DNA from: Rheinheimera mangrovi
GTDB taxonomy: Bacteria > Pseudomonadota > Gammaproteobacteria > Enterobacterales > Alteromonadaceae
Reading direction: 5' to 3'
Length of the DNA stretch: 64,000 nt
NCBI RefSeq assembly: GCF_003990335.1
Contig: NZ_CP034683.1
Coordinates: 1,130,501-1,194,500 of the forward strand
Positions 53,140 through 61,909 of this stretch are shown here, one piece after another. How positions within the stretch are numbered: position 1 is the stretch's first letter; the number at the start of each line of letters is the position of its first letter. A program made the position numbers and the translations under genes. The notes under the pieces are model-generated. The model did no database searches. It was given only the letters and a program-made list of their open reading frames with translations, and was not told the DNA's origin.

Positions 53140-53247
53140 ATTTTTATCAGATTCTCGCTTTCGCGGTAAACTTAAGGTTTAATAAAATCTGATTGTTCTA
53201 ATGAACCGATCTTAATAAAACTTTATACCTCAGGTAATTGGAGTTGC

Positions 53248-55110
53248 ATGAAGCAGTGGACCTTATTTGATTTTTCCGTTAGCACGGATATCAGTGCTTT
53301 TACAACTGCCCAGCTGAATCGACTGAAGCAAATAGTCTGGATTTGTTTAACAGGAACTCTGGCTGGCATTTTAGTCTCAGGACCAAAATCGTCAGCTATC
53401 TTGTTCACCGTAGCTTTGGGGCTGGCTTGTATTGCGGTATTGTTGCAGCAACGCAAAGTCCATTTTGCTATTGGCAGCTTATTGTGGCTGCTCACCCTGA
53501 TGATCTGTAGTCTGGTTAGTATTAATTTAGGCGTGTTTGATTTGATGCTGCTGGGTTATCCGCTGGTGCTGGCTTACGCGGCTATGTACAGCGGCAGACG
53601 ATTTTACCTGCTGCTGTTTAGTTTTATTTTGCTGTTTTGTTCCGCTTTGTCCTTAGCTACGTTGTATGGTTTTATTAGTTTCAACACTCCTGAAGTCAGT
53701 GTTAACTCTTTTATTTCTTTAAATATTCTTTTAATTGTCAGCGGCTTAAGTATGCGGCTTATTGCCAGAGACACCAAAGATGTGCTGCGCCAGCTAAAAG
53801 AAGAAAATGAGCGGGTGCTGCGTTCGCAACTGGAAATCCAGCGTCTGGCTCAGCATGATCCGTTAACCGGCTTAGTCAACAGAGCGCAATGTGAGCAATC
53901 ATTCCACCGCGCCTTAGCGACTAAACCTGATGGGCCATTGGCTTTGTTGTTTATCGATTTAGATAACTTTAAACCTATTAACGACGCTTTAGGCCATCAG
54001 GCCGGTGATGAAGTTCTGAAACAACTGGCGCAGCTGATGCAACAGCAATGCTCAGATTCTGACGTATTGAGCCGTTTTGGTGGTGATGAATTTGTGCTGA
54101 TCCTGACGCAATGGCAAAACCCGGCCGAGCTGGAACTTCAGATCCGGCAATTGCTGCAGCTGTGTCAGCAGGAGTTTTATGTACAAGAGCAAAAAGTGCA
54201 GTTATCTGCCTCTATTGGTGTCACTTTAGCTCCTGCAGACGGTACAGATTTTCATCAGCTTTGCAAAAAAGCAGATACGGCTATGTATCAGGCTAAAAAG
54301 ATGGGCCGTAACAGATTCTGTTGGTATCACTCTGATATGGAACAACAACAGCTGAACAAGTTTAACCTGATGATGCGTTTGCGGGTGGCTGTTAAACAGC
54401 AACTTTTTACTGTTGCCTATCAGCCAACCTATGATTTAAAAGACAATAGCATTCGTGGAGCTGAGGCTTTATTGCGCTGGACTGATGCAGAGTTAGGGCC
54501 AGTTCCACCTGATGTGTTTATTCCTCTTGCTGAGGAAACGGGCTTAATTCAGGAACTAGGACTTTATGTTTTACAACAGGCTTGTGCTCAGGCTGTGCTT
54601 TGGCAAAAGTCTGGGTTTGCATTAAGCATTGCCGTTAATATCTCCGCAATGCAATTCAAGCAAGGCGATTTGCCTGCTGTGGTCATGCAGGTACTACAAG
54701 ACACAGGTTTGGCCGCTCAGGTGCTGGAGCTTGAGCTGACAGAATCTGTGTTGATTGATGACAGGACCTTAGTCAAGCAACAAATCGATGAGTTATCTGC
54801 TTTGGGTGTACGTTTTGCTATCGATGATTTTGGCACTGGTTATTCCAATCTGGGGTATTTAAGCCAGTTTAGTCTGAGCAGTTTAAAAATAGACCGCTCC
54901 TTTGTGGCCCGTATCCGGCAAAATGACAAAGACCTGGCCTTAGTGAACGGCATTATTCAACTGGCCAGCAGCTTAGGTTTACACACAGTGGCTGAAGGGG
55001 TGGAAGATAATCAAAGCCTGCTATTGCTGCAGCAGGCTGGTTGTAGTTGTGCTCAGGGTTACTTCTGGTCAAAAGCTGTGTCGCCGGATGAGTTCTCAAC
55101 TTTGCTTTGA
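53248..55110 (+). CDS. Membrane GGDEF-EAL protein (cyclic di-GMP turnover)
   Basis: A 620-residue inner-membrane protein with five or six hydrophobic helices (about 26-168) like a MASE-type sensor, then GGDEF and EAL domains. GGDEF is intact (residues 278-282), so diguanylate cyclase is possible. The product-inhibition site expected at 269-272 (RxxD) reads SDSD and looks lost. The EAL domain has EALLRW (Glu406), DDFGTGYSNL and AEGVED, keeping the metal and catalytic residues of an active phosphodiesterase. Net activity cannot be deduced. Monocistronic. Confidence 0.92.
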   Translation: MKQWTLFDFSVSTDISAFTTAQLNRLKQIVWICLTGTLAGILVSGPKSSAILFTVALGLACIAVLLQQRKVHFAIGSLLWLLTLMICSLVSINLGVFDLMLLGYPLVLAYAAMYSGRRFYLLLFSFILLFCSALSLATLYGFISFNTPEVSVNSFISLNILLIVSGLSMRLIARDTKDVLRQLKEENERVLRSQLEIQRLAQHDPLTGLVNRAQCEQSFHRALATKPDGPLALLFIDLDNFKPINDALGHQAGDEVLKQLAQLMQQQCSDSDVLSRFGGDEFVLILTQWQNPAELELQIRQLLQLCQQEFYVQEQKVQLSASIGVTLAPADGTDFHQLCKKADTAMYQAKKMGRNRFCWYHSDMEQQQLNKFNLMMRLRVAVKQQLFTVAYQPTYDLKDNSIRGAEALLRWTDAELGPVPPDVFIPLAEETGLIQELGLYVLQQACAQAVLWQKSGFALSIAVNISAMQFKQGDLPAVVMQVLQDTGLAAQVLELELTESVLIDDRTLVKQQIDELSALGVRFAIDDFGTGYSNLGYLSQFSLSSLKIDRSFVARIRQNDKDLALVNGIIQLASSLGLHTVAEGVEDNQSLLLLQQAGCSCAQGYFWSKAVSPDEFSTLL

Positions 55111-55112
55111 GA

Positions 55113-55136
55113 ACAGCGGTTGAGATCAACCGCTGT
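55113..55136. terminator. Hairpin between convergent GGDEF-EAL and peroxidase genes
   Basis: A perfect 10-bp stem (ACAGCGGTTG / CAACCGCTGT) with a four-base loop, two bases after one stop and three before the other. No U-run on either side, so a transcript end-protector is as likely as a terminator. Confidence 0.5.
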
Positions 55137-55139
55137 CAG

Positions 55140-56258
55140 TTAGAGGATTTTTAAAAACTCAGTTAAAGCTTGTTGTTCTGCTTTGGTTAACTGTAGTTTT
55201 TGCAATAAAGGTGAGTGCTCTGGAAAGGGCGCAGCACCGGGCTGCAGGCCTTTTTTCGGCATTCTGGCTTTAAGGCCTGCATTATTATAAAACGCCACAA
55301 TACCTTCAAACTGGGTAAATAAACCATTGTGCATCCAAGGGCCGGTGTGAAACACAGCGCGCAAAGCTGGGGTGCGGAATTTACCTGAATCACTGGCGAC
55401 TTTGGTTTCCAGATAACGTCCTAAATCCTCAAAAGGTCTGCCGTAAAAATGCAGGCCTGTGACATGGAATTTATTATCAGACAGCAATGGCCCCTGATGG
55501 CAGTTTAAACAACGGGCTTTGGTGCGGAATAAATGTAAACCCAGCAACTGTTGATCGTTTAATACTGCGGTGCTTTTACTGTGCTTATGTGGGTCCTTAC
55601 TGTAAGCCGCTTCAAGGAACTCGTCGTAGGCTGTGCGTGGGGCTTTGATCTGCAGTTCAAAATAAGCCAAAGCATCAGCTAACTGCTCAGCATCGATCAG
55701 AGGGCTGTCATACACTTGCGAAAATAATGTCCGGTAGTGCTTCGACGCGTTTAGCTTTCTGACGGCATCTTCGATAGGAAGATCCATTTCTATAGGGTTA
55801 CTGATGGGCTGCAAAGCCTGAGCTTTTAAGGTTGCTGTGCGGCCATCCCAAAAGTAACTATGCCAGAGTTCAAGATTAAACAAAGCCGGGGTATTGCGAT
55901 TACCGGTTTTGCCCTGAACTCCTACAGCTGTGGTTTTTGCATCAGAAAACTGTAGTTTTGCATCGTGACAACTGGCGCAGCTGATGCTGTTATCGGCCGA
56001 CAACATCACATCAGAAAACAGCTGCTCACCCAGCTGATATTTTAATTGCTCAGTCTGACTTTGTGGTTTTGCTGTGGCAGGCAAAGGCGCTAGCTCTGCC
56101 CTGGTAACCTCTGAGTCCAGTTGAGCTTGTGGCCACTGAGCTACAGGCTGATTGTATAAAGCCCGCAGCTTGATCGTGTCGGTGCTGGCAATGGATAACA
56201 CTGGGTAAAGCAGTGCAGCTATAAATAACGTGTGAGCTGAGTTTTTAATAATAGTCAT
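55140..56258 (-). CDS. Di-heme cytochrome c peroxidase / MauG-like protein
   Basis: A 372-residue periplasmic protein with a Sec signal. Two c-type haem motifs are visible: CASCH (Cys94, Cys97, His98) and CLNCH (Cys250, Cys253, His254). RNTPALFNLELWHSYFWDGR, NPIEM and GKFRTPALR with MHNGLF are the standard bCcP/MauG family segments. Proteins of this kind either reduce H2O2 or oxidise a partner protein residue. The start is placed at the ATG at 56256-56258, inside the end of the upstream receptor gene (14-base overlap). It is last in the lipoprotein-receptor-peroxidase operon, so its substrate may be that receptor's ligand. Confidence 0.92.
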   Translation of the reverse strand: MTIIKNSAHTLFIAALLYPVLSIASTDTIKLRALYNQPVAQWPQAQLDSEVTRAELAPLPATAKPQSQTEQLKYQLGEQLFSDVMLSADNSISCASCHDAKLQFSDAKTTAVGVQGKTGNRNTPALFNLELWHSYFWDGRTATLKAQALQPISNPIEMDLPIEDAVRKLNASKHYRTLFSQVYDSPLIDAEQLADALAYFELQIKAPRTAYDEFLEAAYSKDPHKHSKSTAVLNDQQLLGLHLFRTKARCLNCHQGPLLSDNKFHVTGLHFYGRPFEDLGRYLETKVASDSGKFRTPALRAVFHTGPWMHNGLFTQFEGIVAFYNNAGLKARMPKKGLQPGAAPFPEHSPLLQKLQLTKAEQQALTEFLKIL

Positions 56259-58959
56259 ATGAAATTCCAATCCAGAACTGGCGTCCTATTTCTACACCGT
56301 TGGCCCCAGGCAGTATTTGATGCGTGCGACTGTCAAACAAATTGGTGATATCGGCACTTAGTGCCAAATTGCCAGTAGCAGATTGATAAAGTTGATAGTT
56401 AACAGCCAAATTCACCAGCGTAGTGCCGTCCAGTCGCTTTGTGCTGTACACAGGAACCAATACTGAGCCGGAGCTGCATTCAGGGCATAACCAATTGGTG
56501 TTGCCTGTGGTGTCGTAAGTCCCTGTGCCTACTGCTGCAGTGTAACTGGCTTTATAGGTTGCGGTCAGGCTACTGTTAAGCTTGTTTGTCCAATCGGATG
56601 ACCAGCCAAAATTCAGCACCAGTGGTCGGGCAAAATTGGTATTAATTCTGTTTAATGCATCCAGACTGGTCAGCTGGCCATCCAGAATCACCAGTTCATC
56701 TGCTGCTGTATTGTTGATATTTTCATCGAACTCATTTGTGCTGCTAAAAGTTTTACTGAAACTGGTATTCAACCAGAAGCTATGATCGTGCCACTGCTTG
56801 CTCCAGGCCAGCGATAGCCTATTACTGTAACCACTGCCGCTATTGCTTTGATACTTATAGAAATAGCCGTCACTTTCCCGCACTGGATCTGAGGCCGCGG
56901 CTAGCTGATCTTTTTTCCAGCGTTTTAGGGCTTTGATGCTAAAGGTACCAAAGTGTTCGGTATTTTGCTTAAAGCCTAAGGTGGCTTCATCGTCATAAGG
57001 TGTTTTTACATTATCGTACCTTACACGAGTATTGCTGTCGGCCGACGAGCGCAGCCATCCTTGCAGTGCACCGTTACGGATAGGCCTGTACTGCACATAA
57101 TAAGGCAGTTGTGCCTCTTTAATTTTGTAGCTTAGAAGACCTGCGTCGTAGTAGCGGTTCAGACCAAAAGTCAGCAAAGAATCCGCATCGCCAAATAAGC
57201 GATAACCAGCACTCAGACGGGGCGCCAGATTTTGATTTTTGAAAAAATTGTCTGTGCTGTAGCGCAAACCCAGATGCCAATCCCAATCGCCGGACTCGAT
57301 TTGGTCGGTCAGGTACAGCGCATTTTTCAGCACTTTTTCATTAATGAGTTCAGAAGGATACACTAGTCTGGATTCAAAGTACTGAGGTGTGCTACTGACG
57401 TTTTCGCTGTACAGCAGCATATCCTCAACCAGGCTTAAATCTAAGGGCCGCCCTAGTTCCTGCTCCAGCTCGGCCAGTGGCCGGACAAATTCAAGTTCAA
57501 CGCAGTCGTACAAGTAACCGTTGCAGTTCAATGGTGTTTGAGTGCTGGTATATTGTCGGGCAGCTGTGTAGTTATAACTGTCATAAAAACGCTGACGTTT
57601 TATTTGCTCAGACTCAATATCTATCCCAAGCAACAAGCGATGGTTCAGCCCTAGATAGCTCAAATCATTGAACTGCAGGCTGCTTTCCAGGCGGGCATTG
57701 TTTTGGGTTTTATCCAGATCGCCAAGGCCTCCTTGTTTAGATACAGGCGTGACAGAGGAATTCTGTACTTGATCCAGCTTGCCCCAGTCTTTGCCTTTGG
57801 CTTGCAGCCAGACGTAATAGTGATCGGCGGCATCTCTGCTGTTTTCGCTACCGCTATAGCTCAGTTTGCCAGACCACTGGCCTAATCTAAGGTCTTTAGC
57901 CAGGTGCAGTGCTGTGCTGAAACCTCCACCTTCGACCACAAACTCGCTGTCTTTGACGTTCGTTTGTATGTTGTGATTTTTGTAAGGGGCGTAGGTGGCG
58001 GTTAAATCGACGCGGTCCAGCCACAAATCCCGCTGCGAGTACTTCAGCAGCAGGTTGGTGTTTTCCCTTTGTGTCGCTACCATCTCACCTAAAGACAACT
58101 CACTGACCGTACTTTCCAGATAATTCAGATTGATAAGCAGCGCATGCTGACTGTTAAATTGATGGCTTGCTGATACACCGTAGCTATTTTTTTCAAACAC
58201 AGGCGCATCGCCGGTGCTGGCTGGGCTGACATTATCATTATTACCTGTGATCAGTTTGTAATTGCCCCAATCACTTTGAGTGCCGCGATAACTGATGCCA
58301 AAGCGATTTTGATCAAAAGCTGAGCGCGACTTCACATCGACCACACCACCAGAGAAATCACCAAAGTTAGCTGGAATATTACTGTCATAGACATCTATAG
58401 ATTCTACTAACTGACTGTTCAGGGTAAAAGCCTGGGCCGAGCCTCTTACATCATTGGCTTCATACAAAGCACCTGAACTTCCGCTTGGATCTAGTCTGCT
58501 GTTGTAATTGACACCGTCGAGGAAAAAGCCGGTTTGCCAGGGTTGGCCACCGGAAATGGATAGCTCTTTTGCCTGAATTTCTGCGGCCTGATTTAAGGCA
58601 TAGGCCGATTCTGACAGCTGTACACCAGGCATCAGGGCAATAAGCTCGTTAATATCACCTGTGGATTTTGGACTGCGCTGAATAAAATTGCGGTCCAAAT
58701 GATAACGCCCGACTATTTCAGGCTGTTCCGGGCCGGTATACCGTCCTTTGACTTCAATTTTTTCCATCACTTTAGTTTGCTGCAGGCACTGATGAACTGC
58801 AGCTGCTACTTTGCTTTGTTTCTGGCAAAGCACAATATCGGCTTCTTTTAGCTTGTAGTGGCGCATCAGTTGCTGTGTATCTGCAGTGCTGCTTTGTGCA
58901 TAGCCGTAACAAGAGGCGAATAAAGGCAGCAGCGCCAGTGGGCTATAACGATAGTTCAT
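56245..58959 (-). CDS. TonB-dependent receptor of an unusual type
   Basis: A 904-residue outer-membrane receptor with a signal peptide (about 1-21, ending YAQS). A short N-terminal segment (about 22-65: MRHYKLKEADIVLCQKQ and VAAAVHQCLQQTKV) with two cysteines precedes the plug. This is not an STN domain that I can recognise. The plug (about 68-215) contains STGDINELIALMPGV and GDFSGGVVDVKSRSAF. The barrel ends RQFWIGISYDYY with an aromatic C-terminus. CPEC in a barrel loop (WLCPECSSG) adds a Cys pair. It lies 20 bases after the lipoprotein stop and overlaps the peroxidase gene. Confidence 0.9.
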   Translation of the reverse strand: MNYRYSPLALLPLFASCYGYAQSSTADTQQLMRHYKLKEADIVLCQKQSKVAAAVHQCLQQTKVMEKIEVKGRYTGPEQPEIVGRYHLDRNFIQRSPKSTGDINELIALMPGVQLSESAYALNQAAEIQAKELSISGGQPWQTGFFLDGVNYNSRLDPSGSSGALYEANDVRGSAQAFTLNSQLVESIDVYDSNIPANFGDFSGGVVDVKSRSAFDQNRFGISYRGTQSDWGNYKLITGNNDNVSPASTGDAPVFEKNSYGVSASHQFNSQHALLINLNYLESTVSELSLGEMVATQRENTNLLLKYSQRDLWLDRVDLTATYAPYKNHNIQTNVKDSEFVVEGGGFSTALHLAKDLRLGQWSGKLSYSGSENSRDAADHYYVWLQAKGKDWGKLDQVQNSSVTPVSKQGGLGDLDKTQNNARLESSLQFNDLSYLGLNHRLLLGIDIESEQIKRQRFYDSYNYTAARQYTSTQTPLNCNGYLYDCVELEFVRPLAELEQELGRPLDLSLVEDMLLYSENVSSTPQYFESRLVYPSELINEKVLKNALYLTDQIESGDWDWHLGLRYSTDNFFKNQNLAPRLSAGYRLFGDADSLLTFGLNRYYDAGLLSYKIKEAQLPYYVQYRPIRNGALQGWLRSSADSNTRVRYDNVKTPYDDEATLGFKQNTEHFGTFSIKALKRWKKDQLAAASDPVRESDGYFYKYQSNSGSGYSNRLSLAWSKQWHDHSFWLNTSFSKTFSSTNEFDENINNTAADELVILDGQLTSLDALNRINTNFARPLVLNFGWSSDWTNKLNSSLTATYKASYTAAVGTGTYDTTGNTNWLCPECSSGSVLVPVYSTKRLDGTTLVNLAVNYQLYQSATGNLALSADITNLFDSRTHQILPGANGVEIGRQFWIGISYDYY

Positions 58960-58979
58960 ACAGAACCCTTTTCTAAGTG

Positions 58980-61766
58980 TTAATGAGTTGCAACCAAGGG
59001 GTTGAGATCTTCTGGATCGGCAATGCCATCATTATCCGCGTCGTTATCTGCAGTCAGGCCTGAAGCCTGGATCTGTTCAGCTGTGGCACTTAGCAGAAAG
59101 AAGTTAGGTAAACCGTCGTTGTCGGTGTCGACGTTTGCCACCGTAGTGCCGGGGAAATGATTTTGCAGTGCATAGTGAGTTGCGACTTCGGTGTTGAGAC
59201 TTACTTTTTCTGCAGCTGCTACCGCATCGGTCCGGATGATGGCCAAAGCTTGTTCACTCAAGTCAGACGCCAGATTTAACTTAATCTGGTTCTCATGCAG
59301 TTCCTGCTGTTCGTTAATGGAAAGCTCGGCAATCTTGGCATTGAACACAGAAACCCTTTGCTGTAATGCCTGATAAGCAGCTGGAATATCCACGGTTTTA
59401 GCTGTTGCTGAGGCGTAGCGCAAAGCCCTGATATAGTTACGCTGGTTAAAGGTTGTATCGATGTCAGTCGCTTTATACAGATCGCCGCTGTAAGTCAGCA
59501 GAGCTTTGAGTAACTCACTCAGTTGCTCCTGAGTGGGCGAGCCAGCCAGTAAGCTATCCAGATCCTGATAGGCTTTGGCCTGCAGATCGCCAGCTTGAGT
59601 ATAAAAACCTGCAGATGCCAGTAAACTGGCGGCATTGATCGAGCTGATAAAACGCTGTTGAGTATCGGTTAAAGAGGCCAGTAGCGATGTCAGTAACGTA
59701 GCGCTGCTCTGTGCTGTTTCAGTGCGGCCAGCCAATTGAGCTGTTGAAATCAGATAACGGTACCCAAGGATTGATTGTGATATATCCAGCCGTTTTTTGT
59801 CCGGATGGAAATACTGAGTGGCTATGCTTTCACAGTGCAGTGCCTGTTGGTTTGCTAATTCATCAGCTGCCATCTGCTGATAGGCCTTGACCAGACGATA
59901 ACAGCCATAACTGCCCAACATATAAGCGGCGCTGGAGCGCTCAGCAAAATACTCTTCCGAATTCAGCAGCGTTGAGGCTAACTGCATCAGTTCAAGCGCT
60001 TTGTCGCGATGTCCTGAATAAAACAGATCCCATGCTAAACCCGGATTGGCTGAACCATTTTCAAACAACACTGGGTAATAATCACGCAATCTGCTGTAAC
60101 TGGTTTTCAGCTCTGCCAGCACTGTTGCTGTGTCGTTGCCTGCTTGTAGTTTTTGTAATGCTTTATGCAAAGCAATGTCATTTTTAGCATTGGCCGTAGC
60201 AGTACCAGTGGCAGGCAAAAGTGATAATGGCAGGTTTGTGCTTAGGGTCGGATAGTGGTACTGAAACAAGCCTGCGGAAGATTGCAGTGGAAAGCTGTAA
60301 TAACCCAATGTGGCTGTCGCATAAGCGGATTTGCTGTAGCTGTAGTTGTTGTCGTAATTGGTGTCTGCATAAATAGCCAGAGTTTTAGCCAAGTACTCTT
60401 TGGTTTTTTCTACAGCGTTTATTTGTTGAAAACGCTCGGCCACATAGGATAAATGTAAGGCGCGGTACCTATACACTTTTTGGCCTCTATAGGCACCACT
60501 GGTTGGAATTTCATAACTGGTTTGTTCTGCCAGTTCGGCATAATCTTCAATAGCGCTCAACGCCTCCAGCCGATGAGCTTCGGTTGGCTCAGCCAGATAA
60601 TTGTCGATCAAGGCGTTGGTATTTAACTGGTAAGCAGTCAGAAAATTACCATAGATAGTGCTATAAACTTCGGTTTTTGAGGCTAAAGCAAAGCTTTTGA
60701 GTTGACTCATCAATGCAGCTGAGTCGCTTACTGCACCTGCCTGTCGGTAATATCTTGCCAAAGACATCATAAAACTAGCGTCGGCTGTGGTGATATTGGC
60801 TATGCCTTTTTCCAGCAATTTTTGGGTGTAAAGCCGTGAGGAAAGGCTCCGGTAGTGGTTACCCAGTGCCGTATTTCCGATTGCATCGGCATGAGTGGAT
60901 GCATTTCGGTAAGCCAGAGCCTGGGCTCCTGCTTCAGAGATCGCATTACCAAGGATTTCTTCAGCTTTGGACTGGAACCCTGCGATCAAATAGCCTGAGG
61001 CCAGCTCTGTATTGGCAGTGTCTTTGGCATTATCGTCTGGTAACTGAGCAATAACGTCTTCACTTTTCTTCAGATGAGAACTGTTACTGCTGTAGTAGTA
61101 ATTAAGTTTATCTGCGTTGGTGATATAGCTGGCTCTGAGTTCTATCTGCTGTGTTACCGGTGTTTCGATAATGCCGTCTGTAACCGCCACCAGAAAAGAG
61201 CCATCAATCATGCTGAGTACTTCAGGTGTATAGACAAATTCACCGGTAGAGCTGTTGATCTCTAAAGTGCCATTTTCCGGGCTACTGGCAAGGCTAAAGG
61301 TCAGAGCATCGCTATCCTGGTCAAAAGCTTCTATTTTTCCAGTGGTGATACCAGAGCTATTCACTATCACATTTGTACTGAGTATTTTTGGAATGTCATT
61401 TACATTGTGGATAGTAAATGTCAAATCAACTACAGCTCTGTCTTTGCCATCAGTGACAGACAATCTGACGTGGTCAGTGCCATGAAAGTCAGCAAATGGG
61501 CTGTAACTGAAATGGCCATTTTGTAGTAGCTGAAATACGCCGTTATTGGCCGCAGACTCAAGCATATAGGTTAAAGTGTCGCCGTCTGAATCCGTTGCTT
61601 CTGCCTGGGCGGTCAGCTTAGTGTCTTCATCTAGCGTGAACCTAAGTTCAGTATTGCCAAATGCAGGGGCTGAATTTGAATCTCCGCCACCGCAGGCAGT
61701 TAACACAGATAAAGCCAAGGCGACTACACTGATTTTTCTCAAGCTCAGGCTGATAACTTCATACAT
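58980..61766 (-). CDS. Large modular lipoprotein: Ig-like repeats, helical-repeat core, calcium-binding tail
   Basis: A 928-residue exported lipoprotein (lipobox VLTACGGG, Cys25). Two cadherin/VCBS-type repeats come first (about 32-130 and 130-215) with DSDGDTLTYMLE and DQDSDALTFSLA. Residues about 220-850 are almost wholly helical in short paired blocks of TPR or Sel1 character, for example MSLARYYRQAGAVSDSAALM. The C-terminus has two calcium-binding TSP3-like segments (DTDNDGLPN and DNDADNDGIADPEDLNP). No enzyme motif. It is first of the operon with the TonB receptor and the peroxidase, so it may present or process the ligand at the cell surface. I cannot name a family for the whole. Confidence 0.82.
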   Translation of the reverse strand: MYEVISLSLRKISVVALALSVLTACGGGDSNSAPAFGNTELRFTLDEDTKLTAQAEATDSDGDTLTYMLESAANNGVFQLLQNGHFSYSPFADFHGTDHVRLSVTDGKDRAVVDLTFTIHNVNDIPKILSTNVIVNSSGITTGKIEAFDQDSDALTFSLASSPENGTLEINSSTGEFVYTPEVLSMIDGSFLVAVTDGIIETPVTQQIELRASYITNADKLNYYYSSNSSHLKKSEDVIAQLPDDNAKDTANTELASGYLIAGFQSKAEEILGNAISEAGAQALAYRNASTHADAIGNTALGNHYRSLSSRLYTQKLLEKGIANITTADASFMMSLARYYRQAGAVSDSAALMSQLKSFALASKTEVYSTIYGNFLTAYQLNTNALIDNYLAEPTEAHRLEALSAIEDYAELAEQTSYEIPTSGAYRGQKVYRYRALHLSYVAERFQQINAVEKTKEYLAKTLAIYADTNYDNNYSYSKSAYATATLGYYSFPLQSSAGLFQYHYPTLSTNLPLSLLPATGTATANAKNDIALHKALQKLQAGNDTATVLAELKTSYSRLRDYYPVLFENGSANPGLAWDLFYSGHRDKALELMQLASTLLNSEEYFAERSSAAYMLGSYGCYRLVKAYQQMAADELANQQALHCESIATQYFHPDKKRLDISQSILGYRYLISTAQLAGRTETAQSSATLLTSLLASLTDTQQRFISSINAASLLASAGFYTQAGDLQAKAYQDLDSLLAGSPTQEQLSELLKALLTYSGDLYKATDIDTTFNQRNYIRALRYASATAKTVDIPAAYQALQQRVSVFNAKIAELSINEQQELHENQIKLNLASDLSEQALAIIRTDAVAAAEKVSLNTEVATHYALQNHFPGTTVANVDTDNDGLPNFFLLSATAEQIQASGLTADNDADNDGIADPEDLNPLVATH

Positions 61767-61796
61767 AACAAGGACATCCGGAAGAAAAAGATGCGC

Positions 61797-61825
61797 ATAA
61801 TAAATGCATTTTTAAATGAGATCAA
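61797..61825 (-). promoter_or_regulatory. Sigma-70 promoter of the lipoprotein-receptor-peroxidase operon
   Basis: On the minus strand: TTGATC (61820-61825), a 17-bp spacer and TATTAT (61797-61802). The -10 matches consensus at five positions, the -35 at four. The start codon follows about 30 bases later. Confidence 0.7.
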
Positions 61826-61831
61826 TTATCA
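61817..61831. promoter_or_regulatory. Fur-box-like site overlapping the operon -35
   Basis: TGAGATC-A-ATTATCA fits the Fur 7-1-7 dyad (TGATAAT-N-ATTATCA) at 11 of 14 positions, with the right arm perfect. It covers the -35 of the minus-strand operon, so bound Fur would block it. It also lies about 80 bases before the divergent ClpP-like gene. Confidence 0.55.
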
Positions 61832-61909
61832 TTAAGTTTTTAGAGGGTGAAGATTGATTTTATTGCAGCTTTTCAGAGGCGTCAGACTAAAGTCCGGGGA
61901 GTAAAGTAC

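Noticed and set aside
55187..55393. 68-codon frame inside the di-heme peroxidase gene
   Set aside because: Out-of-frame shadow of conserved peroxidase sequence.
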